The notes under the pieces: model-generated
Databases searched by the model: none
What the model was told of the DNA's origin: nothing
The model's input: the letters and a program-made list of their open reading frames with translations, nothing else
In this document: positions 44,275-56,935 of the stretch, one piece after another
How positions within the stretch are numbered: the first letter of the stretch is position 1
Layout: the number at the start of each line of letters is the position of its first letter
DNA from: Armigeres subalbatus
Taxonomy: Eukaryota; Arthropoda; Insecta; Diptera; Culicidae
DNA: 64,000 nt
Direction: 5' to 3'
Assembly (NCBI RefSeq): GCF_024139115.2
Contig: NC_085141.1
Span: 33,920,120-33,984,119 of the forward strand
Position numbers and translations under genes: made by a program

Positions 44275-47240
44275 TGGAGATTATCCAGTTGAATCTCAAT
44301 CATTGCGACACCGCACAGCAACTGTTGTGGCAGTCGACAACAGAAGCAATGTGTGACGTGGCAATTATTGCTGAACCGTATCGGATCCCTCCTGACAACG
44401 GCAACTGGGTGGCGGATTCATCGGGGATTGCGGCTATCCAAGTGATGGGCAAATTCCCTATTCAAGAAGTGGTAGACAGCTCAAGTGAAGGTTTCGTTAT
44501 CTCCAAAATCAACGGGATCTTCGTGTGTAGCTGCTACGCACCCCAAGATGGACTTTGGAGCAGTATAACCGGATGCTGAACTCACTCACGGAGAAGCTGA
44601 TCGGCCGAAAACCGGTAATCATAGGAGGCGACTTCAACGCTTGGGCAGTGGAGTGGGGAAGCAGGCTGACTAACCCCAGAGGTTACAGTTTGCTGGAGTC
44701 GTTGGCAAAGCTGGACGTCAGGCTGTGCAACGAAGGTACCGTTAGTACATTTCGCAGAGATGGCAGGGAGTCCATCATCGACGTCACGTTCTGCAGTCCG
44801 TCGCTGGTGAGGAACATGAACTGGAGAGTTAGTGAGGACTATACACATAGTGATCATCAGGCGATCCGGTATTGTGTTGGAACACGAATGCCGACGGTAC
44901 GAGAGATTAGGAATAGCGGGCGAAAATGGAAGGCGAAGGACTTCGACAAAGATCTTTTTATCGAAGCACTCCGAGCGGACAGCGGCGCTACAAATCTCGA
45001 TGCAGACGAGCTGACAGAAACTCTTGCGAAGGCATGCGATGCGACGATGCCAAGGAGACTGGAGCCAAGGAAAAGCCGGCGGCTAAATTACTGGTGGAAC
45101 GATACTCTTGCTAGCCTTCGTGCTGCGTGTCTCAGAGCCAGAAGACACTTTCAGAGAGCAAGGTCTGAAACAGTCAGAGAGGAGCGTAAGATAATCTTCC
45201 GTGAAGCTAGATCGGCCTTCAAACGGGAGATTAAAGTCAGCCAATCCAACTGCTTCAAGGAGTTGTGCCGAGAAGCTGACGCTGATCCTTGGGGCAACGC
45301 TTATCAGGTCGTAACAGCGAGGATCAGGGGTCCAGCGACGCCAGCGGAAATGTGTCCGGACAAGCTGAAGATCATCGTTGATGGTCTCTTCCCGCAGCAT
45401 GATTCTACGATGTGGCCACCTACACCGTACGTAGATGAAGACGGAGTAACCATTGCAGGTATGCAAGTCTCCAACGACGAGCTGTCATCAGTGGCGAAAG
45501 GTCTGAAGATGAAGAAAGCTCCGGGTCCGGATGGAATTCCAAACGTAGCTCTAAAAACTGCGATACTGGCGTTTCCAGATTTGTTTAGGATGGTGCTGCA
45601 GAAATGCCTAGCAGATGGTAACTTTCCGGATAGGTGGAAGATCCAGAAACTAGTGCTGCTGCCGAAACCAGGGAAACCGCCGGGGAATCCAGCATCGTAT
45701 AGGCCCATATGCCTGCTGGATACACTGGGGAAGCTTCTGGAAAGGATTATCCTTAATCGGCTGACGCAGTTCACTGAAGGCGAGACCGGCTTATCGGAAA
45801 TGCAGTTCGGATTCCGAAAAGGCAGATCGACGGTGGACGCAATCAGGACGGTCATTGAAGTTTCAGAGAAAGCGGCCAAGAAGAAGAGGCGCGGCAATCG
45901 ATTCTGCGCTGTAGTAACGATTGACGTCAAAACGCTTTTAACAGTGCCAGCTGGGAGGCTATCGCCGCAGCGCTGCACGGTATGCGGGTTCCTGACTACT
46001 TGTGTAGAATCATTGAAAGTTACTTCCAGAACCGGATCCTGGTTTACGAAACGAATTCGGGGCAGAAGTCGATTAGGGTTACCGCAGGTGTTCCGCAAGG
46101 TTCCATTCTAGGCCCGACGCTGTGGAACATTATGTATAACGGAGTTCTAAAACTGAAGTTGCCCAAAGGCGTGAAGATTTTCGGATTCGCGGATGATGTC
46201 GTTCTAACGATAACCGGAGAGTCGCTGGAAGAGGTAGAAATGCTGGTGGCGGAGACGACCGACGCAGTTGAAAACTGGATGAATGGAGTCAAACTGCAGC
46301 TTGCTCACCACAAAACAGAAGTGATGCTGGTTAGCAACTGCCGCGAGATCCAGCGGATCCAGCTTACCATAGGAGGGCACAACATACCGTCCGTGCGGGC
46401 TTTGAGGCATCTAGGTTGATGATCGACGACCGGTTGAATTTCAACACCCATGTAGACTATTCCTGCGAAAAGGCATCTAAAATGGTCAGTGCGTTTGCAA
46501 GGATCATGCCGAACGTGGGTGGTCCTAAAAGCAGCAGTAGGCGTCTTCTGGCAGCAGTAGCATCCTCGATACTGAGGTACGGAGCTCCAGCCTGGGGAGC
46601 TGCGCTCAAGACGAAACGTAACCGCAGAAAGTTGAACAGCGTGTTTCGCCTAATGGCCGTTCGAGTCGCGAGTGCGTACCGAACCATTTCCTCGGAGGCA
46701 GTTTGCGTTATCGCAGGGATGATTCCAATCTGCATAACCCTAGCAGAGGATATCGAGTGTTACCAACGGAGAGATACCAGAAATGTGAGGAAGACGGTGA
46801 GACTGGACTCTATGGTGAAGTGGCAGCAGGAGTGGGACAATGCGGATAATGGAAGGTGGACCCACCGGCTCATCCCCAATGTGTCGACGTGGGTGTATAG
46901 GGAGCATGGAGAGGTGAACTTTTACCTCACACAGTTCCTTTCCGGACATGGCTGTTTCCGTCACTATCTGCATCGGTGTGGCCATGCGTCATCGCCATCC
47001 TGCCGTATCAACATAGAGGAGACTCCAGAACACGTGGTATTCGATTGCCCAAGGTTTGCGGAAGTACGTAGAGGAATGCCTGCCCTACGGGCGGACAACA
47101 TCGCAGAGCGAATGTGTCGCGATGAGGGTACGTGGAATGCAGTAAGCAGAGTCGTGACGCAAATACTGTCAGAGCTGCAGCGTCAATGGAGAAGGGACCA
47201 GCAAATAAGCGTCGGTTTGGAGCGAAATCCAGCACAGTGA
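44274..47240 (+). pseudogene. R1-B ORF2: endonuclease-reverse transcriptase, broken
   Basis: ATG at 44274-44276. Endonuclease: IIQLNLNHCDTAQQLLWQ, IIAEPYRIPPDNGNW, GGDFNAWAVEWGSRL, SIIDVTFCSPSL, YTHSDHQAIRY. Reverse transcriptase: KAPGPDGIPNVA, LLPKPGKPPG, YRPICLLDTLGKLLE, FGFRKGRSTVDAIRT, AGVPQGSILGPTLWN, FADDVVL. C-terminus: RWTHRLIPNVSTWVYREHGE and a degenerate cysteine motif before ETPEHVVFDCPRF. Single-base gaps break the frame near 44548, 45933 (an A-run in GTCAAAACGC) and 46416. 47229-47240 encodes the end (ERNPAQ*). Confidence 0.85.
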
Positions 47241-47863
47241 GCAGTGTTTGGTTTCGGGTCGTCGGGGCGCCAGCGAACCGGAAGTCTTCTGCCAACCGGA
47301 ATCGTTGGACCGACCTCGGCACTTGAATTGCCAACCTGCTGAAGAAAGAAGAAAGAAGAAGGAAGTGCTTCGGGTATGTAGGGCACCGCCAGTGCGGACG
47401 TCATCCACCACCGGAACTGTCGGACCACCTCTGCAACCCGAAGACGAAGACGGCGCAATGCGCGAAAGCGTCCCCTGCGATAGCCGCCGGTAGTGCGGAA
47501 GTTTCCTTCACCGGAACTGGTGGACCACCCTCGACGCCGGGGGAAGTCAGGAGGATTCGAGTGAGGAAGTTTGTGGCACGACCGCCGAGGGATCGAGACA
47601 ACGTAGCAGTGGATCTCAGCAAGCCAGTCGGCGAACTAGCCTAAGCTAGGGGCCGGAATTTTAGAAGAAGTGCATGAGCACAGCCCCCGAAGTAGTCGCA
47701 GCATCCCGTGGTCCCAGGGGATCGAGGCAAGGAGGATAAGGGACCCGGTTTATCCGGGAGGCACATTTTTAGCAGGTCGGGAGGAGCCCATCCCTGTTCG
47801 CCTTCGAGCATAGTGTGGATGCTCAAGGTGTCTGTCGCGCAGATTTTTGATGGCCTTTAACCC

Positions 47864-47867
<4 letters not shown>
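47241..47867 (+). other. R1-B 3' UTR with terminal stem-loops
   Basis: Non-coding, about 94% alike in R1-C and similar in R1-D. The last 130 nt contain two clean hairpins: CCCGG/CCGGG with a TTTAT loop (47744-47758), and GAGCAT/ATGCTC with a 7-nt loop (47806-47824). Then GGTGTCTGTCGCGCAGATTT and ATGGCCTTTAACCCTTGT before the A-run. Confidence 0.7.

Positions 47868-47896
<29 letters not shown>

Positions 47897-47955
<59 letters not shown>
47897..47955. repeat. (CA)n microsatellite between R1-B and R1-C
   Basis: About 29 CA units, directly between the A-run of R1-B and the truncated start of R1-C. Confidence 0.97.
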
Positions 47956-47957
<2 letters not shown>

Positions 47958-49574
47958 AATGGAGTCAAGCTGCAGCTGGCTCATCACAAAACGGAAGTGA
48001 TGCTGGTCAGCAACTGCAAAGTAATCCAGCGGATGCAGATTACCATTGGAGGGCACGACATCCCGTCGGTGCGGACTCTGAGACATCTAGGTGTGATGAT
48101 TGATGACCGGTTGAACTTCAACACCCACGTGGACTATTCCTGTGAAAAGGCGGCTCAAATGATCAGTGCGTTAGCAAGGATCATGCCGAACGTCGGCGGT
48201 CCGAAAGGCAGCAGTAGGCGTCTTCTTGCGTCAGTATCATCCTCGATACTAAGGTACGGAGTTCCAGCCTGGGGAGCTGCGCTCAAGACGAAACGTAACC
48301 GGAGGAAGCTGAATAGCGTGTTTCGTCTAATGGCCATTCGAGTCGCGAGTGCGTACCGAACTATTTCGTCGGAGGCAGTTTGCGTTATCGCAGGGATGAT
48401 TCCAGTCTGCATAACCCTAGCAGAGGACATCGAGTGCTACCAACGGAGGGATACCAGAAATGTGAGGAAGGCGGTGAGACTGGACTCTATGGTGAAGTGG
48501 CAGCAGGAGTGGGACAATGCGGATAATGGAAGGTGGACCCATCGGCTCATTCCCAATGTATCGACATGGGTGTACAGGGAGCATGGTGAGGTGAGGTAAA
48601 AACCTTACACAGTTCCAGACCGGACACAATTGTTTCCGTCAGTATTTGCACCAGTGTGGCCATGGGTTATCGCCATTCTGCCCGGCGTGTATCAACTTAG
48701 AGGAGCCTCAGAGCACGTGATATTCGACTGCCCGAGGTTTGCGGAGGCACGTAGGACAATGCCTGCCATAAGGGCGGACAACATCGCAGAACGAATGTGT
48801 CGCGATGAAGGTACGTGGCATGCGGTAACCAGAGTCGTGACACAAATAATGTCAGAGCTGCAGCGTCGATGGAGAAGGGACCAGCAAGTAAGCGTCGGTT
48901 TGGAGCAAAATCCAGCACAGTGAGCAGTGTTGGGTCTCGAGTCGTCAGGGCGCCAGCGAACCGGAAGTCTTCTGCCAACCGGAATCGTCGGACCGACCTC
49001 GGCACTCGAACCGTCAACCTGCTGAAGAAAGAAGAAAGAAGAAGGAAGTGCTTCGGGTATGTAGGGCACCGCCAGTGCGGACGTTATCCACCACCGGAAC
49101 TGTCGGACCACCTCTGCAACCCGAAGACGAAGTCGGCGCAATGCGCGAAAGCGTCCCCTGCGATAGCCGCCGGTAGTCAGGGCACCATCAGTGCGGAAGT
49201 TTCCTTCACCGGAACTGGTGGACCACCCTCGACGCCGGGGGAAGTCAGGAGGATTCAGTGAGGAAGTTTGCGGCACAACCGCCGAGGATCGAGACGTAGT
49301 AGTGGATCCAGCAAGCCAGTCGGCGAACTAGCCTAAGCTAGAGGCCGGAATTTTAGAAGAAGTGCATGAGCACAGCCCCCCCCGAAGTAGTCGCAGCATC
49401 CAGTGGTCCCGGGGGGATCGAGGCAAGGAGGATAAGGGACCCGGTTTATCCGGGAGGCACATTTTTAGCAGGTCGGGAGGAGCCCATCCCTGTTCGCCTT
49501 CAAGCATAGTGTGGATGCTCGAGGTGTCTGTCGCGCAGATTTTTGATGGCCTTTACCCCCTATAAAAAAAAAAA
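47956..49574 (+). mobile_element. R1-clade element R1-C, 5'-truncated
   Basis: Joins (CA)n directly inside the RT C-terminal region (NGVKLQLAHHKTEVMLVSNC) and runs to the end of ORF2 (48923) and the 3' UTR, with an 11-nt A-run (49564-49574). About 95% identical to R1-B over this stretch. The ORF frame is broken near 48598 (GGTGAGGTGAGGTAAAAACC), after which it resumes from 48630 (...ASEHVIFDCPRF). Confidence 0.9.
47957..48923 (+). pseudogene. R1-C ORF2 C-terminal part
   Basis: Carries RT thumb/C-terminal segments (HLGVMIDDRLNFNTHVDYSC; FRLMAIRVASAYRTISSEAV; RWTHRLIPNVSTWVYREHGE) and ends ...SVGLEQNPAQ. The catalytic RT core is missing because of the 5' truncation. One frame break at about 48595. 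Confidence 0.85.
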
Positions 49575-49766
<192 letters not shown>

Positions 49767-50018
49767 GAGGTGGGAGCTCGGGACTTGTTCCTGGGCGCCA
49801 ATGAAAAACCACCAGTTGGCGTTTCCTTCGGAAGACGACCGGGCCCTGGTACCAGTTCACTGGTTTCCAGCCAGCCCAAGCGGATTCTGCCTAGGGGACG
49901 TGGCGGAGGTTTGACAGTGGGCTCTGTTGAATCTCTACAAAAACCACAAGTATATAAGCAGCTTTGTACAAGCGACCCGTGCCGCTTTCAAAGCACTTCA
50001 GCCCATCAACAGGAGTGC
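49767..50018 (+). promoter_or_regulatory. 5' module, diverged R1-D version
   Basis: Shares TGCCTAGG...GGTTTGACAGTGGGCTCTGT, CTCTACAAAAA and CCGTGCCGCTTTCAAAGCAC with the common module, but the first ~130 nt are largely different. AGGAGTGCCAACCGGCACAT follows, as in R1-B. Confidence 0.65.
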
Positions 50019-50391
50019 CAACCGGCACATTAGGATCGATACCAGTAAGGTCCTAATTACGATATACTGGTTACGGCTTACGACAACGGACAGAAGTTGA
50101 ATAGTGGATTCGGAAACGACGACATTGGGCTGACGATCGTGCTGTTCTACTCCCTGAGTAAGGAAGGGTGACACCAGCTTGAAATGGCGAGTGGGCTAGC
50201 AGTACGGTCGCCTCCGTCCCGGTAAAAAACTAGCAGTCCTCCGAACACGTACAATACTCGTCCACCAACCTCATTGGTGAGTACTAGGCTCGGTTGAGAT
50301 TCTCCCGATCGCGCGATCGGCTCTGAACACGGCCATATAAGTGTGCCCGTGTCAACCCTAGCATAGACCTCACTTCTTGCAAAGACAATCC

Positions 50392-51795
50392 ATGGATCAT
50401 AAGCGACTACGTACGACGGGTGGAAATACCGGTTTGGGACCCTATAGAATGAGTAATTCGACATACCACACAGAATCAGATGCAGGAGCAGCGAACCCGT
50501 TCGCCACTAGTGGGTTGGTGAGATCACCGCCACCAGTGACAGTAGTGCTACAGCAACAACAGCAGCAACGGCCAGGGCAGAGTGAGTTAAACAAGCCCTC
50601 ACAAAAGCCGAAAATAGTGGCAGCGAAGAAATTGGTAGAAGAGCTTCACACTTTCGTGGATGGGAGGAACAACGTCCATAAGGAGATTAAGGACATGGTT
50701 CACATGGCCGACGGAGCGGAGTGCGCATTAGCGCTGACTAAGGCTCCTACTGTCTTAGCTCCGCCAGAACATGGCCATATCGGCACAGTTCCGTTGTACT
50801 CCAAAAAGCAAGGGAAAGAGAAACTGGCTGGAGTGGGGAGTACATCAGCCTCCATGACTCCCAAAAGGGCCAGAACCTCGCCTGGAGACGGGAGGCCAGG
50901 CGGACTCAAGCGGCAAACGCGGGAGGACGCAGTCGAAGGAACAGACGCTACTTCACAGGGAGAAGGGTGGAGTACCGTAGTAGGCCAGAAGGAGAAAAGA
51001 AATAGACAGTTGAAGCGAAAAGAGGCGAGAAAAATGGAGCAGTACAAGAAAGGAAAGCCTCCGTTGCGTCAGAAACCGTCTAAGGGACAAGCCGTACTTG
51101 TCAAGGCCAAAGACGCTACGACGTATGCAGCGCTCCTGAAGAAGGTTAGAGAGGATCCGGAGCTGAGGGACTTAGGCGAGAACGTAGTAAGGACCAGGCG
51201 CACTCAAACCGGAGAGATGCTCTTCGAGCTAAAGAAGGACCCTACGGTTGATAGCTCGGTTATGCAAGAGCGTATTGCAAAATCGCTGGGCGCAGAGGCG
51301 GAAGTTAAATCCCTGACTCCAGAGATGGTAATAATGTGCAGGGATCTAGATGAGATCACGTCGGATGAGGAGCTCAAGGATGCACTAAAGTCACAGTGTA
51401 ATCTGGGTGAGGTGCAAATGACTATCCGAATAAGGAAAGCATACGGAGGCACACAAACAGCGATGATTCGTCTGCCAGTAACCGCTGCTAAAAAAGTTCT
51501 GGAGGTAGGCAAACTGACTGTTGGATGGTCAAAATGCCCATTGAAAGCCGCCCCGCCAGTGAACAAACAAATGGAGAGATGCTTCAAATGTTTGGGCTAT
51601 GGACACCGGGGAGGAGCTTGCAAAGGTCCGGACAGATCCAACAAGTGTTGGAAATGCGGAGAAACAGGTCATTTTGCGAAAGACTGCACGCAAAGACCCA
51701 AGTGCATGCTTTGCACACCAGAGGACGGAAATGACCATCAGACGGGTGGCTACAAATGCCCTGTATATCAGAAGGCGATCGCAGGTCATCAGTAG
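50392..51795 (+). CDS. R1-D ORF1 (gag-like nucleic-acid-binding protein), intact
   Basis: 467 codons from ATG 50392 to TAG 51793-51795; a later in-frame ATG (MSNSTYHTE, near 50450) is an alternative start. There is a glutamine run (QQQQQQ) near residue 55, a basic region KEKRNRQLKRKEARKMEQYK, then the conserved LVKAKDATTYAALLKKVRED. Three cysteine knuckles close the protein: CFKCLGYGHRGGAC, CWKCGETGHFAKDC (both CX2CX4HX4C) and CMLCTPEDGNDHQTGGYKC. It would coat the element RNA. This is the only unbroken long retrotransposon frame in the R1 train. Its stop overlaps the ORF2 start position as TAGTG, where R1-B has TAATG. Confidence 0.85.
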   Translation: MDHKRLRTTGGNTGLGPYRMSNSTYHTESDAGAANPFATSGLVRSPPPVTVVLQQQQQQRPGQSELNKPSQKPKIVAAKKLVEELHTFVDGRNNVHKEIKDMVHMADGAECALALTKAPTVLAPPEHGHIGTVPLYSKKQGKEKLAGVGSTSASMTPKRARTSPGDGRPGGLKRQTREDAVEGTDATSQGEGWSTVVGQKEKRNRQLKRKEARKMEQYKKGKPPLRQKPSKGQAVLVKAKDATTYAALLKKVREDPELRDLGENVVRTRRTQTGEMLFELKKDPTVDSSVMQERIAKSLGAEAEVKSLTPEMVIMCRDLDEITSDEELKDALKSQCNLGEVQMTIRIRKAYGGTQTAMIRLPVTAAKKVLEVGKLTVGWSKCPLKAAPPVNKQMERCFKCLGYGHRGGACKGPDRSNKCWKCGETGHFAKDCTQRPKCMLCTPEDGNDHQTGGYKCPVYQKAIAGHQ

Positions 51796-54753
51796 TGGAC
51801 ATAATTCAGATTAATCTGAATCACTACGATACCGCACAGCAACTGTTATGGCAGTCAATAACAGAAACGAGGTGTGACGTAGCGATAATTGCAGAGCCGT
51901 ATCGAGTTCCTCCTGATAACGGAAACTGGGTGGCTGATAGAACGGGAATGGCTGCAATACAAGTTATGGGCAGATTTCCTATCCAAGAAGTGGTAGAGAG
52001 TTCATGTGAGGGATTCGTGATCGTCAAAATCAGCGGCGTTTACGTATGCAGTTGCTATGCGCCTCCAAGATGGACAGTGGAGCAGTTTAGCCAGATGCTA
52101 GAGCGGTTAACCGACAACCTGATCGGACGAAGGCCGGTAATTATGGGGGTGATTTCAATGCCTGGGCTGTGGAGTGGGGCAGCAGAGTCACCAATACGAG
52201 AGGGTATATTCTCCTGGAAGCTCTGGCGAAGCTAGATGTACGACTGTGCAATGAAGGCTCCGTAAGCACATTTCGGAGAGACGGGAGGAGTCTATTATCG
52301 ATGTCACGTTCTGCAGTCCTTCGTTGATGGCGAACATGAACTGGAGAGTTAGCGAAGAGTACACCCATAGCGATCACCAGGCGATTCGCTATTGTATTGG
52401 GCGACGAAACCATGCGACAACACAGAGAAGAGTGACCGCTGAGCAGAAGTGGAAGACGAAAGCCTTCGACAAGGACCTCTTTATAGAGGCACTTCGACCG
52501 GACAACAGTTTCGAGAACGACGATGCGGCTGAACTGGTAAGAAGGATGGTAGCGGCTTGTGATGCCGCAATGCCGCGAAAACTGGAGCCTAGGAGCAATC
52601 GGCGTCCAGCCTACTGGTGGAACGAGAGGCTCAGTGCACTACGCGCTGCTTGTCTTAGATCCAGGAGGCGGGCACAGAGAGCGAGGACGGAACCAGAGAG
52701 AGAGGAGCGCAAGGCGGCGTTCCGGGAAGCTAGAACCGCATTGAAACGGGCAATCAAGATTAGCAAGTCAGATTGCTACAAAGAGCTATGCCGAGAAGCA
52801 GACGCCATTCCCTGGGGCGACGCGTACCGCGTTGTATTGGCGAAGATTAAAGGCCCGTCGACGCCAGCTGAAACGTGCCCATACATGCTGAAGGAAATCG
52901 TGGAGGGTCTCTTCCCGAAACACAATCCGACTACGTGGCCACCGATACCGTACGGAGAAGAAGAAGCAATTTCCGAGGGTCGGCAAGTGTCCAATGATGA
53001 GCTGGCAGATGCTGCGAAGCGCCTGAAAATGAAGAAAGCACCCGGTCCAGATGGAATACCAAACGTGGCCCTGAAAGCTGCAATTTTGGCATATCCGGAT
53101 ATGTTCAGAACGGTACTCCAAAAGGTAACTTTCCAGAAATGTGGAAGACCCAGAAGCTGGTATTGCTGCCAAAACCAGGAAAGCCGCCGGGACATACGGC
53201 CTCGTACAGGCCTATTTGCCTGATAGACACAGTTGGGAAACTTCTGGAGAGGATCATCCTAAACAGACTGACGAAGTGTATGGAGGGTGAGCGTGGACTG
53301 TCAAACATGCAGTTTGGATTCCGCAAAGGAGTATCGACAGTGGATGCAATTCGCACTGTGCTCGAGAGTGCTGACAAAGCATCTAAACAGAAGCGAAGAG
53401 GAGATCGATACTGCGCAGTGGTTACGATAGACGTAAAGAACGCGTTTAACAGTGCCAGCTTTGAAGCCATTGCCGCTGCGCTGCATAGAATGCGGGTTCC
53501 TGAATATCTTTGCCGCATCCTGAAGAGCTACTTTGAGAGCAGAGTCCTGGTGTACGACACGAACGAAGGGAAAAGTCGATGCGTGTTACAGCGGGTGTTC
53601 CTCAGGGCTCCATACTCGGCCCAACCCTCTGGAACGGAATGTATGATGGAGTCCTGACATTGCGGCTGCCCAGGAAAGTGAAAATCGTGGGTTTTGCGGA
53701 CGACGTGTCATTAACAGTAATGGGCGAGACACTCGAAGAAGTGGAGGCGTCTGTGACAGAGGCAATAGCCACGATCGAGAGCTGGATGAACGGAGTTAAG
53801 CTACAAATAGCTCACCACAAAACGGAGGTGCTATTAGTCAGCAACTGCAAGGCTATCCAGCGGATGGAAATCGTCGTCGGAGGACATGCGATTGCTTCGA
53901 AGCGATCACTGAAGCACCTGGGTGTGATGATCGACGACCGGCTAAATTTCAACAGCCACGTTGACTACGCCTGTGAAAAGTCGGCGAAGGCAATGAACGC
54001 AATAGCGAGGATCATGCCAAACGTTGGTGGCCCACGAAGCAGCACGAGGCGTCTGCTAGTTAGTGTCTCGTCATCGATACTGCGGTATGGGGTTCCTGCC
54101 TGGGGCAAAGCACTGCAAACCAAGCGGAACCGGGAAAAGCTGAAAAGTGTGTTCCGGCTGATGGCCATACGAGTTGCTAGTGCGTATAGAACGATATCGT
54201 CGGAGGCAGTATGCGTTATCGCCGGGATGGTACCCATTTGCATCACCCTGGCGGAAGACATCGAGTGCTACCAGTGGAGAGAAACCGGAAACATGAGAAA
54301 GGTGGCGAAAATTCGTTCGATGGCGATGTGGCAGCAGAAGTGGGACAGTACTGATAAAGGAAGGTGGACCCACCGGCTCATTCCAAATCTGTCGACGTGG
54401 ATGAACAGAAAGCATGGCGAAGTAAACTTCTACCTGACGCAGTTCCTGTCGGGTCACGGATGCTTTCGGAAGTATTTACATCGGTTCGGACACACCAATT
54501 CCCGCTATGTCCAGAATGTGAGAATGTTGAAGAGACGCCGGAGCATGTGGTGTTCTACTGTCCGCGGTTTGCGGAAATTCGTAGAGAAATGCCTGTCCCA
54601 AGCGCGGATAATATCGCAGAGCGAATGTGTCACGAGGAAGACACGTGGAATTCGGTAAGCAGAGTCGTGACGCAAATACTGTCGGAGCTGCAGCGTAGAT
54701 GGAGGCGAGATCAGCGAATAAGTGCCAATTCTGGGGAGTATTCAGCGCGGTGA
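51795..54753 (+). pseudogene. R1-D ORF2: endonuclease-reverse transcriptase, broken
   Basis: Same order as R1-B: IIQINLNHYDTAQQLLWQ, IIAEPYRVPPDNGNW, DFNAW region, THSDHQAIRYCIG, KAPGPDGIPNVALKA, LLPKPGKPPG, FGFRKGVSTVDAIRTV, IDVKNAFNSASF, AGVPQGSILGPTLWNG, FADDVSL, RWTHRLIPNLSTWMNRKHGE, CPECENVEETPEHVVFYC. Position 51795-51797 is GTG where R1-B has the ATG. Breaks: near 52145 (a G-run before the DFNAW motif), near 52290, a small deletion near 53125, near 53575 (A-run) and near 54500 (C-run). Confidence 0.85.
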
Positions 54754-55336
54754 GCAGTGTTTGGCTTCGGGTCGTCGCGGCGCCGGTGAACCGGAAGTTT
54801 TCTGCCAACCGGAATCGTCGGACCGACCTCGGCACTCGAACAGTCAACCTGCAGAAGAAAGAAGAAGAAAGCGATTTGGGTACGATGGACGATGTCGAGG
54901 CAATGCGTGAAAGTGTCCCCTGCGATAGCCGCCGGTAGTCGGGGCACCACCAGTGCGGAAGTTTCCTTCACCGGAACTGGTGGACCACCCTCGACGCCGG
55001 GGGGAGTCAGGAGGATTCGAGTCAGGAAGTTCGGTGCATGGCCGTCGAGGGATCGAAACTACGTTGCAGTGGAGCAGTGGAATAGTCAGCCAGTCGGCGA
55101 ACTAGCCTAAGCTAGGGGCCGGAATTTTAGAAGAAGTGCATGAGCACAGCCCCCCCCGAAGTAGTCGCAGCATCCCGTGGTCCCGGGGGGATCGAGGCAA
55201 GGAGGATAAGGGACCCGGTTTATCCGGGAGGCACATGTTTAGCAGGTCAGGAGGAACCCATCCCTGTTCGCCTTCGAGCATAGTGTGGATGCTCGAGGTG
55301 TCTGTCGTGCAGATTTTGATGGCCTTTAACCCTTGT
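54754..55336 (+). other. R1-D 3' UTR
   Basis: Non-coding; similar to 47241-47867 but lacks a ~90-nt segment. Terminal hairpins are conserved, with the CGAGCAT/ATGCTCG stem perfectly paired in this copy. Confidence 0.7.
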
Positions 55337-55339
55337 AAA

Positions 55340-56665
<1,326 letters not shown>

Positions 56666-56688
56666 GTAAGTAAGTATCAAGAAAATAG

Positions 56689-56935
56689 CATGTTGCAAGA
56701 ATATCGGACAGCAACCCTCCAAAGATACTGTCTGCTTCCGACTCGGTGGGTACAAGAAGACTTGAAGCACAGCGAGCTGCGTGGACGGACCAAGTACAAA
56801 ACGATTTGGCGGGCGTGGGGCGCAACAGAGGATGAAGAGTTGTGGCCTCGAACCATGGAGAGTGGCGTCGAATTGTTGATTCAGTGTTAGATATCTGTAC
56901 AGATGTAAGCTACATAAATAAAATGTACAACACAC
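56689..56935 (+). mobile_element. Solo 3' end of an RTE element
   Basis: Matches the 3' end of the RTE nested in R1-A (minus 17660-17400): ATGTTGCAAGAATATCGGAC ... GTTGATTCAGTGTTAGATAT and ATAAATAAAATG. It is 5'-truncated in the RT C-terminus; the frame is poorly kept. Confidence 0.75.
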
